From Sipunculus nudus (taxonomy: Eukaryota; Annelida; Sipuncula; Golfingiida; Sipunculidae), in the NCBI GenBank assembly GCA_026874595.1, contig CM049308.1, positions 24,576,367 through 24,640,366 on the forward strand: 64,000 bases of DNA, in the 5' to 3' direction. Numbering within the stretch: the stretch's first letter is position 1; each line of letters opens with the position of its first letter. Position numbers and translations under genes: made by a program. The notes beneath the pieces are model-generated. The model worked only from the letters and a program-made list of their open reading frames with translations. It searched no databases and was not told where the DNA came from. Positions 1-10,048 of this stretch are shown here, piece by piece.

Positions 1-1514
1 GCACTATGACGTGTAGAGACATCTTCAGGGGAAAATAAAAACGAATACATTGAGAAGGCAAGCATGAATATCATAGAAGCTGAAATAAAATGTGGCGAAA
101 GCAGGGAGAGACATAAATTCCACGAGTTGGTTGTTTAACATAATGCAATATTTGACTGATACGCCTGAATGACAACGGTTGTCACCTTCTTCACTACAAC
201 CATATATAATTACTAATTCTGAGATATCCTGCATCGTTACATTAAACGTCTTTAACCATTCCATCATAATATAATATATAGTTTTTCACATTATGACATT
301 AACAGAATAGGTGATTAACCGTTTCTCATTTGGTAAAACAGTCTAATTGCACCACTGATAGCTTTAGTTTTCCGCATAGCTTTATGACTCATGGGTCCAT
401 TGTTGTAGATTTACCACTAGTATTTGCTCGAATATCATTTAAGGTATGGCAATCAGGCTAACATAATTCAAATACAAATTCTTTCCGGTCACCCTACCCT
501 TAGCTAAAAGTATAACCAAATGATATTGCCAAGGCGAGAATCTACCTGCGGAGGCAGTTGGTGGCGATCGAACCCGTAACGTCAGAGACTAAATCAGGCG
601 CTGTCCCTTCCCTGACCAAGATGTCAAATCATAGTTACACACATCGGTATCAGACGCGTATGTGTACTTAAAATATTATAGTTTTAAAACAGGAGATAGT
701 AGCCTTTTTGCCAAACTGTTCTACCAGCCTGCGTATGTATAACATACACAAACGCCAGCACGAACGAACGCCGAGATATATTTATAGAGGAAAGTAGATC
801 CCAAAACGTGTGAATATTCCAGCAGTACACTTACCTATTATGCCCCACCCTGTGATATTATATATAAATATAAAGAATATAAATAGATTATCGATTCCTT
901 CGCAGATACTCTGAGGTACACTCCCCTAAAGTTCCCGACCTGCAAAATATGTGGGGACAAGTTCGTGTGAACATTACACGTGTTTATTATATCGAGTTAA
1001 ATAACCCATATATGCAACAATTAAGAAGTTTTTATCATAGGTGACGTAACAACTCTTTTCAGTTATCATTTAACATTTGTCTCAATCATTGAAAGATTTC
1101 TCTTTGATACGTGAAATTCTTCTATTAATCTATTGATCAACTCTCGTTATTGTATTTGACAGTCACAATATAATATGTCAGTCTTGTGTTTTAGACTCGG
1201 GTATGAATAATCCTGACTATACTCGAGAAGTAGTTCAATCAAAATTGGAAACCAACAACTATGTTTACATTCGGTCTAAATGAAACATTTCTGCTCAGAT
1301 GAGTTCATTCAAGCATTTCATTGTGGTAATTGTGAAGAATAATATATTTGTAACCATGTCAACAAAGCATGCATTGAACGTGCTCTTTTTTTTTTCTTTC
1401 TGGCAACTCTAGATAATCAAAGGTGCCCATTCATCTACCTATTGAAAAAGAATTGATTTAATTTCTGGCTTTCACTCTGTATATATTAGGGGGTTATTCT
1501 GGTTATGAAAAGTT
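1..1514. other. Spacer, unit 1; no convincing gene
   Basis: AT-rich spacer. The minus-strand reading frame at 25-267 is open in all three units, but the few differences between copies change the amino acid (E/V, A/T, I/S), which argues against coding. A tRNA-like remnant is at 545-630. Confidence 0.6.
545..630 (-). repeat. tRNA-like, possibly SINE-head remnant
   Basis: On the minus strand the sequence contains GGGTTCGATCGCC, close to the RNA polymerase III B box, and about 45 bases upstream TTGGTCAGGGAAGGG, which could be a degraded A box. The anticodon stem does not pair properly, so this is not a working tRNA. A tRNA-derived SINE head is the best guess. Confidence 0.3.
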
Positions 1515-1914
1515 CTTGAACAGCGCCCCCAGGTCCACGCAAAATGGAAATGCGAGGCCGATTCTGGGCAGTGTGAACAGCGCCGTATAAGACGCGGTTG
1601 ACCAGGCCTGAAGAACAACCGTATTTTTAACCGTCCTACACATATAAGAAAGTGCTGAATGTATTCACTTTGATGATCAGCGATAATTTTATATAGGATA
1701 CTGACTTTGCAATTATAATGGATATAACTATAACTTATACAAGCAACTGGCCAGATAGTGAGGTTTTGTTATAATTGTGGCTATGGTTGGATGTAAAAAG
1801 CGGCCATGAAGGTCAACCACTCTTTTGCGTAAACGCATAACTTCAGTTCCTTTGATAATGATTATACTTCGACAATTATCACAGCCCTCATACATGTAAC
1901 GAAATCAACAATAA

Positions 1915-2430
1915 TCATATTGGTAATAATTTTTATTTGGTCCCCTTCCAGAATGACTGCATGGTTCTCTTAGATCCAGCTGATAACCTGAAATATCAAT
2001 TAAAGTGTTAAATTTAACACTGATATATCTTTAAAAAGATAAGAATATGTGCTACATCTGTATAGCACAAAAATATCGATGTTGGCATTAAAGTTCCGTT
2101 TATATACATTTATACATTCCATATTATTTTTAAATTGCTAAGCAGCAAGGAACATGTTTCGTCTATCGATCCCTATGAATATTCATAATTCCATATGCAT
2201 GCACTGACCCTGTGCATAATCCAATGCTGACCGCTTACCTAAGGTAGGGCTGTCTCACGGCTGTGTACACTCCTCTGGGGCCGTTCCGTTTTGATAACAG
2301 CAAAACTCGCCTTCAGGGCAGCCGTTGTCACCTGGGTTCGGACAAGCTGAATGTGGATGACAAGCCGGACCTTCTGGTGTCTGACACGCACCCCCCATAT
2401 CTGGTCCGCATGAATCCTGTGAGAGGCTCA
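1915..2430 (-). pseudogene. Cysteine-rich secreted peptide gene A1, exons 2-3 only
   Basis: Exon 2 starts at 2430 after a TATAATTGCAG acceptor and runs to a donor at 2239 (TTAG|GTAAGC). The reading frame ends in TGA at 2255-2257. It encodes the mature part with eight cysteines in the order C-x7-C-x7-C-x5-C-x7-C-x5-CC-x9-C and an N-glycosylation sequon (NGT; NAT in the other copies). Exon 3, a 3' UTR, starts at 1987 after TATTTCAG and has AATAAA at 1937-1932. Exon 1 with start codon, signal peptide and TATA box is absent: compared with unit 3, about 1.49 kb is deleted at a junction near 5144. The copy can make a secreted product only if exon 2 is reached from another upstream exon. The coding frame itself is intact, so loss is recent. 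Function of the family is unknown to me. Confidence 0.75.
1932..1937 (-). terminator. Poly(A) signal of A1
   Basis: AATAAA about 50 bases into the 3' UTR exon that starts at 1987. Position is identical in all five gene copies. Confidence 0.6.
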
Positions 2431-3001
2431 CTGCAATTATACACATGAATTCTGTGAGAGACTGACTGCCATTATACGTATCGATTCTATGACAGAGTCA
2501 TTTCAAGTATACGAATGAATTTCGGGAGTGTCTCCGAATAAGCACACTAATGACTGCAATTATACGCATGAATCCTGTGACAGGCTGACTGCGATGATAC
2601 ACAAGAATTCTGTGAGAGGCTGACTGCAAATATACACAAGAATTCTGTGAAATCTGACTGTAATGATACACAAGAATTCTGTAAGAGGCTGACTGCATTC
2701 ATGTGCATGAATTCTGTGTGAAGCTAACTGTAATTACACGCATGAATTCCATGAGAGGCTCACTGCAATTATACACAATAATTCTGTGATTTGCTATCTT
2801 GAATTATACGCATGAATTCCGTGAGAGGTTCAATGCAATTTTACGCAGGAATTTTATGAGAGGCTAACTGCAATTACACACAGGAATTCTGCGAGAGGCT
2901 CGCTGCAATTATACGCATGGATTCTGTGAGAGGGTCATTACAAGTTTACGAATGATTCTGGGAAACGCTCCTACAAGTACATTTGTGAATTCTCTGCAAA
3001 T
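2405..3001. repeat. 35-bp minisatellite that repeats the exon-2 splice acceptor (A1)
   Basis: About 17 degenerate units with a period of 35 bp. Key parts of each unit on the minus strand are a TG/TA-CAG acceptor-like core followed by CCTCTCACAG and AATTCATGCG. The unit nearest the gene overlaps the true exon-2 start, so the splice acceptor and the first codons of the mature part are themselves one repeat unit. Phase is kept across the array apart from one 18-base slip near 2535. Confidence 0.9.
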
Positions 3002-3563
3002 ACTAATTTAAATTTAATTACATATCATCATTCCCTAAATTTTTTTACAATATTGTTTCAAAATCATTGTAATGAGCCATCGAACAAAAAGATAATTTAG
3101 GAAAATGTGGATACGATATAGTAATTAAAGGGTCTGCTAGCTCTCAATGGCTGCCCCCATTGTTTATTAAATATCCCCATCATCTGGTTTTTTTTTCAAA
3201 ATTGAAACATCTTCTTAAATCAATTTTTATAACTACAATCACATAATCAACCATGTCCGTTAAATTTTGTAATCCTAGTGAAATAGTCCCTTAGATGAAT
3301 GGTAAACATTTTGCACCATATCTGCAAAGGCGTAAAATAATAAAATATCTTGATCAGCGAAATTCATAGTCCTGTGGAAGCATCATTAAAAAAAAATCCA
3401 TCAAATTTAATGTTAATCCATTCTGCTTGCTCCAAGGAATCCATGCATATGGTTAAATGTTAGGTTTAACTTACATCTTATTTAAGGAACAGAATTATTT
3501 AAAATTATGACAATCAGTCTACATCTTAAAAGGTATTAGACCCACTCGTTGCATGCAGTCAAA

Positions 3564-4645
3564 GTATATTTACAAATAAATGAATGCCCCTTTTAACAAT
3601 CTGATCTTATTGATTGCATGAATACTGAACTGAGGAAACTTATTCAGTGGCTGAATGCAAATAAATTAACACCAAATACTAAGAAAATTCATTTCATATT
3701 TTTCAACCTTAACAAAGGAAGAATTAATATTAATAAGAGTAATGTGATGAATGTTGACAATATCTCCAGAGTAGATTCTACAAAGTTTTTCGGGGGTAAT
3801 AACAGATTCACAATTGAAGTTGTCCAAGTGGTCCATAAAGACTAAATATTCTAAAGGTATAAGAATTAAAGGAAAAGCAATAAAGATGTTACAAGTATCT
3901 GCTCTTATTACACGTTATTATTCTTTTATCTATCCATATTTATCCTATTGTATTGATGTGTGAGGTTCTGCAGGATTGTCTGCACTACTACCACTATTAA
4001 GGCTGCAGAAGAGAGCTATATACAAGTGATCAACTCATCTTCATATAATTCACATACACATGATCCGTTTATTTCCCTTAGGTTACTAACTCTAAAAAAT
4101 ATCTAAAATTATGGTGTTGGTTTATTTTTGTATAAGGTTAATTATGAAATGTTACATTTAATTTTATCTGAATTATTTTGCAAAACCTTAGATGTACATC
4201 ATTACAAAAAAGGAAGAATGCATTTTTTTTTGTATGTGTCAGTATGTAAAACTGCAGCCTACAGAAAAACTTTACATTTTAAAGGGGTTCGAATTTGGAA
4301 CAATATTATTGAATATATTTATCCTTGTTGTGCAATTTCTACATTTAAACGTCGTTTGAAAGAATATTTTTCCTCCACTTAAGACTCATATTAATTAAAG
4401 TTAAATTATTATCAAAATCAACAGTTTATTATCTTGTTTTCTCCATATTTCGAAAAGTGTAATTTTAGTTTTCTTATTGCACCGTGTTTGCACCATATAA
4501 CCTACTATATTTAATGTTAATACTGAGAGGACATATACTCTATGAGTCAGTCCTCTTGATCACTTATTATATTTGAATGAACTGTTTCATGTATAATGTT
4601 TATATTCTTGTAGCAATAAAAAGAATGAATTGAGTTGAATTGAAT
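3564..4645 (+). mobile_element. LINE 3' end (CR1/Jockey-like), truncated, in A1 intron
   Basis: Frames resembling the C-terminal part of a non-LTR reverse transcriptase: MNTELRKLIQWLNANKLTP (from 3618), a YPYLSYCIDVW segment near 3930, and a C-terminal VRIWNNIIEYI...FKRRLKEYF segment ending at 4382. The 3' end has AATAAA and a short ATTGA-type tail near 4640. Frames are broken by stops and frameshifts. Duplicon B lacks this sequence between its matching flanks, so it inserted after A and B separated and before the 27.75-kb units multiplied. Orientation is opposite to the peptide gene. Confidence 0.75.
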
Positions 4646-5400
4646 CACGGTCACAGGTCACATGCAAAACAGCCTCAAATCACAGCTGCTTATTGGATTA
4701 TGTCATGTAAACACTCTAAAAGTGTAACAAGCCAAATCAAACATGGCTACTCATGCAGGGACATTTCTGAACATTTAGGTCGTTCTAAAGAGTCGAAAAA
4801 GTTGTGAAACAGAAACTTGAGATTTAATGTAAAATTCGCTATTGCTACAGTAGGTCGTCTCTTCCAAATGCAGCTTTCTAAGATTAAAAAACATAACCCT
4901 TTGATCAAATTATCTCCAACTGAACAGTTGGACACAGGTTGGCGGAATGGAGAATACAGTGAATAACTTGGACCCACAGACAATATCAAACTGACCCAGC
5001 ATGATGAACTTGCTTTAGAATTGACCTAACCAAGAACTCTCTGGGGCCTTAATCGCATATTAAATCAATGAATAATCATGAGAAAAGACATTGAGAGCAA
5101 CCAATCAAGATATTTATATAGCTTTGGCAATGTTAAAAGGTCAAACTTCCAAAGAATGCGTTGTACGGGACACTTAGCATAAGGGCTATATATAAAATAT
5201 CTATTTATATCAAATGCTAAATTCTTAATTGATGCCGTGCGATCGCTGTCAATAATTAAGACATCAGTTGTACCCAGGTTCCTTCATGCATAAGTAACTG
5301 TACATTTGTAAATATTCATGGGTGACCTCCCGGAATCCGGATCATGTGCCGGATCAACACCAAAGTCAAATCTGTTCTTCACTGGCACATTCTGGCGCGT

Positions 5401-6178
5401 TATGTTTGTTCTACTTTTTACATTTACCATGATAAATGTAATCAACAGCAATTCCAGGCTCAGAGGCGAGATTCCTGTCCGATCACTCACATTTTAGCTC
5501 CACCCTGTACCACAGAAGCCGGTTATTCAATTTTATAAACAGGATCATTTACCCAAAAGTCCTTACCCTAAATTAATTATTATATCTAACGGAGGATGGA
5601 TTTAAAGATATATTTTTTTTGGGGGGGGGGGGTATGATTTTACCATAAAATTTACAAATATTTGCATACAGCATACTATGCAAATAATGCAATGTCATAA
5701 CAATGCCCCTTTAGGATCAATATATAAATTTGTTCCATTTTAGATTTTTTTCCAAAGCTTTATAGCTTTTTGCAATTTATTTCAACGTCATAATCTTTAC
5801 CGAATTTAACCAGGCTCCCATGTAAGCCATCAACTTTAGGCACTTGTGTTCAACTGTGACTAGGCATTCAACAGATTTGAATTCAGCACACTTCATTTCA
5901 CTGGAAAATTATGGATGACATTATTTAACACTGATTTTCCTTCAGCACTTTAAATATGCACATTTTATGAAAGGTAAATTTAAATAATGTCTGGTTGTAT
6001 AGTTCTATTCACACTGACATAGTTTCTCAAACATTAATAGAGATTTTAAACCTTTGCGGTCCTAGTACCAGTGTTATGATGGTATTGAGGCGCCAAGTTC
6101 TCTTAGTAAATAGCCCCTTTAACAACGCTCACGCCCCCTGCTGGATACTAGACAGGTTAATGAGTCGCGGCGCAAATC
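5401..6178. other. Spacer between duplicon A and the ORF at 6.2 kb
   Basis: No gene seen. Contains a T-run/G-run tract at about 5613-5633 whose length differs in each unit (12 Gs here, 7 in unit 2, 8 in unit 3), useful as a marker between units. Confidence 0.5.
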
Positions 6179-6451
6179 TCAATAGTTCTTTTTACTTATT
6201 ATAACATCCGTCTCCAGGATATCGCATTTATAATTGTATTTTAGCATAAACCTTGAGAGCGATGAGTTTTCGATAGTTATGTGATCGGCGAGCGGAATAT
6301 AACTACATAAATAAATCACATCTTCATAATACAAATTTGTGGTGGTCATCATTTGAATAATAAGCTCAACATGGTTAACCGGAATTCTAATTGATCTTAA
6401 TTTGTTTAACATAATAATAAAATCACAATAATCATCATCATCATAATTCAT
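6179..6451 (-). CDS. Uncertain 90-residue ORF (unit 1)
   Basis: Open frame from MNYDDDDYCDF to SKKNY with no signal peptide and no motif that I recognise. Compared with unit 2 there are two base differences and both are silent (ATT/ATC, AAC/AAT), and the first part of unit 3 differs only by a silent TTA/CTG change. That is the pattern of a protein under constraint, but the count is tiny. Unit 3 then has an E-to-K change and a stop that truncate the frame. It could be an exon of a larger gene, a retroelement scrap or chance. No splice sites were assigned. Confidence 0.25.
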   Translation of the reverse strand: MNYDDDDYCDFIIMLNKLRSIRIPVNHVELIIQMMTTTNLYYEDVIYLCSYIPLADHITIENSSLSRFMLKYNYKCDILETDVIISKKNY

Positions 6452-7042
6452 TGAATATCATGCCTTTATGAAGCGTAAATTGTTTATCAGAGTAGTCCGC
6501 TATCTATCATAATAATTATCATATAATAATGGAGTATGGAAAGAAAGCCATTCCAAGAGGTGGGACAACCAATATTAAACAATTTTTTAAGTAGTATTTT
6601 TTTATAATGTAAAAATGTAATACAAAAATACTGCAAAATTATATATTTATAGATTTTTATATAATTATAGATATTTACCCGGCCAAATCAATGAGAAAAT
6701 CACATTTACGTATCAGATCCGACGACCCACTGAGCTATATCACATGATTCCCTATGATAGCACCCATTTTTTTCTCGTTTTTGTTTCTTAATTCTATATA
6801 TATTCTGCTGTAATATCTGATTTAGATTTAGGATGGCTAACAGCAGTAAGCTAGAATGAATAACAAGCAATTCATTCTTTGTGTGGTCTCTGTGCGTATA
6901 TTTACAGGTCCTCTCATTGATTCCTATTTGTACACTGGAATGACGTAATCCGAATGTTCTAAGGCTTTCCCCTAGTTTCATTGATGTCCAACAGGGCTAT
7001 GCTCATAGTGAATCATTCACCCTGCTTATTTCTACATTAATT
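6452..7042. other. Spacer 5' of the LTR element
   Basis: AT-rich, with direct TTTATAGATTTTTATATAAT-type low-complexity sequence near 6645-6670. No gene supported. Confidence 0.5.
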
Positions 7043-7860
7043 TGTTACAGGTGCTCTTTTTATTGTCTGACACGGGCGTAACTCGTGTTGTAGCGCCCTC
7101 GCCTGGCCGCGTATTGCATTTTTATTTTAATCCGTACTGGTTGAACTCCCGTTGTCATGCTAGCTTGGGGCTTTCTCGCCTGGCTGGGTCATGTGTGCAC
7201 CCTAGTATGTTGAGACACAGCCATGTTTTTCTAGATGATTCCAGTAACGCGTGTTTACTGTGTGTTGTGTGTGGATTCTTTGGACTGTTCGAGAAGTGGA
7301 AAATTCTTGGCTTGGGGTGAGAGGTTATAAATAGGGGGCTCTGTTTTGAGCAGGGAGAGAGGTTAAAGAATATTCCAGCGGACACAGACGTGTTTATGTC
7401 AGTTTGTGGGACCTGTTCGATTATCCAGTAATTTCAGGAATTCTACTATTACTAACTCTATACAATTTAATGCTGCCTGCCTAAAGTTTACTTTCTGGAT
7501 TGTTACAAGAGCTTTACATTGGCCTGTTATTCTCCGAGAGTATACATTTAAAGAACTTGTCGCTGTGGCGGTGATGGTATCCAGGTATTGTGCACTTTGT
7601 TTATTAGGCTGTGTGATTATATTGATATGATGTTATACTGTTATTGTACTGTGTAATTGTATTGATTTAGTGTACTGTAATGTTAGGGTTGTTTTAAGAA
7701 TAAATTATAGTTATTTGTTAACAAAAAATCACTGACTTCTTTATTCATTCCCCTAGACGTTTCACGCTGCCTAGTATTACAGAATCTGATTTTTTTATCT
7801 CCATTACAAAATTTGTGTTCATCACGCAGACGTAATCTGTTTATATTTGGTTCCGTAACA
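7043..7860 (+). repeat. 5' LTR (unit 1)
   Basis: 818 bp, bounded by TGTTAC and GTAACA (perfect inverted hexamer, TG...CA ends) and followed after six bases by the primer binding site. Inside, TATAAATA at 7326-7333 and AATAAA at 7699-7704 have the spacing expected of U3, R and U5, with R about 350 bases. Boundaries cannot be confirmed against a second LTR because none is present. Confidence 0.75.
7326..7333 (+). promoter_or_regulatory. TATA box in LTR (unit 1)
   Basis: TATAAATA in the middle of the LTR. Transcription from here would run toward the 3' end of peptide gene B1, that is antisense and convergent to it. Confidence 0.55.
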
Positions 7861-7866
7861 TGACAT

Positions 7867-7884
7867 TGGGGGCTCGTCCGGGAT
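7867..7884 (+). other. Primer binding site, tRNA-Pro type (unit 1)
   Basis: TGGGGGCTCGTCCGGGAT, 18 bases, six bases after the LTR end. This is the classical complement of the 3' end of proline tRNA used by many retroelements, and it has no mismatch here. Confidence 0.85.
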
Positions 7885-8028
7885 GCTTAATAGTTTTGAC
7901 AATTTATTAGGCCTTGACCTGGACACATTGTTTTATCATACATTGTTCACAAGGTTACATATTGTTTACAGTACATTGTTTACAAGATTTATCTCAGTGA
8001 TTTTTTGTTATTGTTTTAACATCTTAAC

Positions 8029-8875
8029 ATGGCAGATTTCAAACCTGAGACATTTGTTGACGATCCCGACCCTGATCAACTTGAACAGTTGACAAAGGAA
8101 CAGTTGTTGCGTTTAGGACAACACTTAGGGCTAAGTGTGAAAAAAAGCTTTGAGAAAGCCTGATATCATTGCTAAAATCATTGCAAGATCTAGTTAGCAA
8201 AGGTTTATTTGAAGAAAGTGAAGTTTAATCATAAAAAAAATGACAGCCTTGCTATGCAATTAGAATTTAAAAAGTTGAAAATGCAACATGAGCTAGCATT
8301 TAAACAGTTAGAGAGGAAAGTAGAGTTAAAACGACTGGAGTTAGAAGGACTTAAACTAGAACATAGTCTAAGTGCTGCCCTAACTCACAGTTTTGATGTT
8401 ACTAAACGAATTAGACTTGTCACACCTTTTCAAGAAAAAGAGGTTGATAAATATTTCTTACACTTTGAGAAGGTAGCTGAAAATTTAAAATGGCCTAAGG
8501 GAAATTGGACTATGCTGTTACAAAGTGTATTGACTGGCAAAGCCAGAGAAATTTATACAGAGCTTTCAGTAGAAGCTGCTGCAGCTGCTGACTATGACCT
8601 GGTAAACGGTTAATCCTGAGGCTTACGCCATCAATTCAGAAATTGGGAAAAGCGCAAAAATCAGACCTACGTCGAATTTGCTAGGAGTAAAGAGCAGTTG
8701 TTTGATCGCTGGTGTAGTTCTAAAAATGTAATAAAAGATTGTGACAATTTGCGCCAGTTGATTTTGCTTGAAGAATTTAAGCGCTGCATTAACGCAGATG
8801 TTAAAATTTTTTCTTGATGAGAAAAGTCCTGAATCACTTGACATTGCTGCTCAATTAGCTGATGATTATTCATAA
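8029..8875 (+). pseudogene. Retrotransposon gag, N-terminal and capsid part (unit 1)
   Basis: ATG at 8029 opens MADFKPETFVDDPDPDQLEQ. The frame is lost at an A-run near 8140 (seven As; in frame with six). From about 8209 a charged segment with coiled-coil look (KKLKMQHELAFKQLERKVEL) leads to a capsid-like stretch containing FQEKEVDKYFLHFEKVAENL, WP and LTGKAREIYTELS, which recalls SCAN-related gag proteins of metazoan Ty3/gypsy elements. Another shift near 8610 and a TAA at 8873 separate it from the zinc-knuckle frame. Confidence 0.8.
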
Positions 8876-8884
8876 ACATACAAA

Positions 8885-10048
8885 ATGTCATTTTCTAGCA
8901 AATCAAACCAGTCATTCACAAACAAAAATGAAAATCAGTATGGTCAAAAGAAGTTAACAGCGCAGTCACCCAGTACTAGTAGTCCTGTTAGTTCAGCAAA
9001 GTCCATTGCTACATCTAAGTCCACGTCCACTGTGTGTAAGTCCAACCAAGGCCAGTCATTTTCAAAGAAAATCTGTAATTACTGCAAGAAGGAAGGTCAT
9101 CTAATATCTGACTGCTGGAAACTTGCGAATAAACCAAATAGCAAACCCTCTGGTTTTGTTTCAAAATCTATGCATTGCATGGTACAAGAGTCAGGCTCTT
9201 TTCATGTAAATAAGGGGTACAACTCCTTTATTGACTCTGGTAAAGAGTTTGATGCTACGGAGGCACAAGTGCCGTCTGAATCCAAAGTAGAATCCGTAGC
9301 TTGTTGGGTAAAAACCTCAGCTGATTCCTGCGAGGAATTTAATAAGGCTAGGTCCTTTCAAGACTCCTGCGAGGAGTATTCTCTGGATAAGGCTAAGTTC
9401 TTTTATGACTCTTGCGAGAGTATTTCAAATGAGGCCAGGTCCTCTTATGACAAACAGAAGTTTGTTTCTGCTGAGGAAAGTTCCTCTGTTGACTCCCATG
9501 AGGAGTTTGGTGATAAAAAGGATGTAGATTCCTTAAATGACTCTGAAAAAGAGTTTATGTCTGACACTGTCAATGTCAGTTCTTTGTTTGATGAAGCTGA
9601 GGAAGTAGATTCCTCTCCTGACTCTGAAATGCAGTTATTTGAGCTATTCATACATGATGGTTTTGTATCACTTTCAAGTGATTTTTCAGACTCTACCTTT
9701 GTTAAAATTTTGAGGGACACTGATTCAGGCCAGACTCTCATGTTAGCAAACACTTTGCAATTTTCTAATAGGTCTTTTACTGGTGCACATGCACTTGGTA
9801 ATGGTGTGTATACAGACAGGCACACTTCAGTTCCGCTTCTCAGTATCCATTTAAAGTCAGATTTGATTTCTGGGAATATGACTGTGGGCATAAGAACTAC
9901 TTTACCCTTTAAGGGAATTCAGTTGCTACTAGGCAATGAAGTTGCAGGTGACAATGTACAGCCTGTACCGATAGTGACAGAAAAGCCGTCACTTGATCAG
10001 GACATTAATCCGGAAAGTCAGGAAATTCCTGGTTTATATCCTTCATGA
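8885..10048 (+). pseudogene. gag nucleocapsid zinc knuckle + acidic region + protease (unit 1)
   Basis: 387 open codons. A CCHC knuckle CNYCKKEGHLISDC lies at about residues 64-77. Residues about 145-250 are acidic and serine-rich with repeated DSCEE/DSEKE blocks. A retropepsin-like segment follows near residue 275, where the expected DTG catalytic triplet reads DTD (LRDTDSGQT), and continues with hydrophobic strands and LLLGNEVAG. It is in the same frame as the following integrase, interrupted by TGA at 10046. The altered catalytic triplet would inactivate the protease. Confidence 0.82.

Larger units (their letters stand above)
1515..5400. repeat. Duplicon A, unit 1 (carries peptide pseudogene A1)
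   Basis: Homologous to duplicon B at 13395-23215 of the same unit. Shared landmarks in order are the GAACAGCGCC block, the 3' UTR exon, exon 2, the 35-bp repeats, the flank CACATGCAAA-CAGCCTC, and the end block around TTCCTTC-TGCATAAGTAACTG. A and B are clearly older than the tandem array because they differ far more than units differ from each other. This copy lacks exon 1. Confidence 0.85.

Noticed and set aside
25-267. 80-residue minus-strand ORF present in all three units
   Set aside because: The differences between the three copies change the amino acid each time (E/V, A/T, I/S), there is no signal peptide or known motif, and no splice or promoter context was found.
545-630. Functional tRNA gene
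   Set aside because: A B-box-like motif is present but the anticodon stem does not pair; only a tRNA-like remnant is claimed.
2263-2448. Plus-strand ORF over the peptide exon
   Set aside because: It is the antisense shadow of the cysteine-rich exon 2 and has no support of its own.
2405-3001. CRISPR-like array
   Set aside because: Units are contiguous 35-bp degenerate repeats without unique spacers, in a eukaryotic intron; it is a minisatellite.
8623-8891. Minus-strand ORFs within the LTR element
   Set aside because: They overlap the gag coding frame on the opposite strand and are shadows of it.
9445-9891. 148-residue minus-strand ORF
   Set aside because: Antisense shadow of the acidic gag/protease region; serine/glutamate codon bias keeps the reverse frame open.
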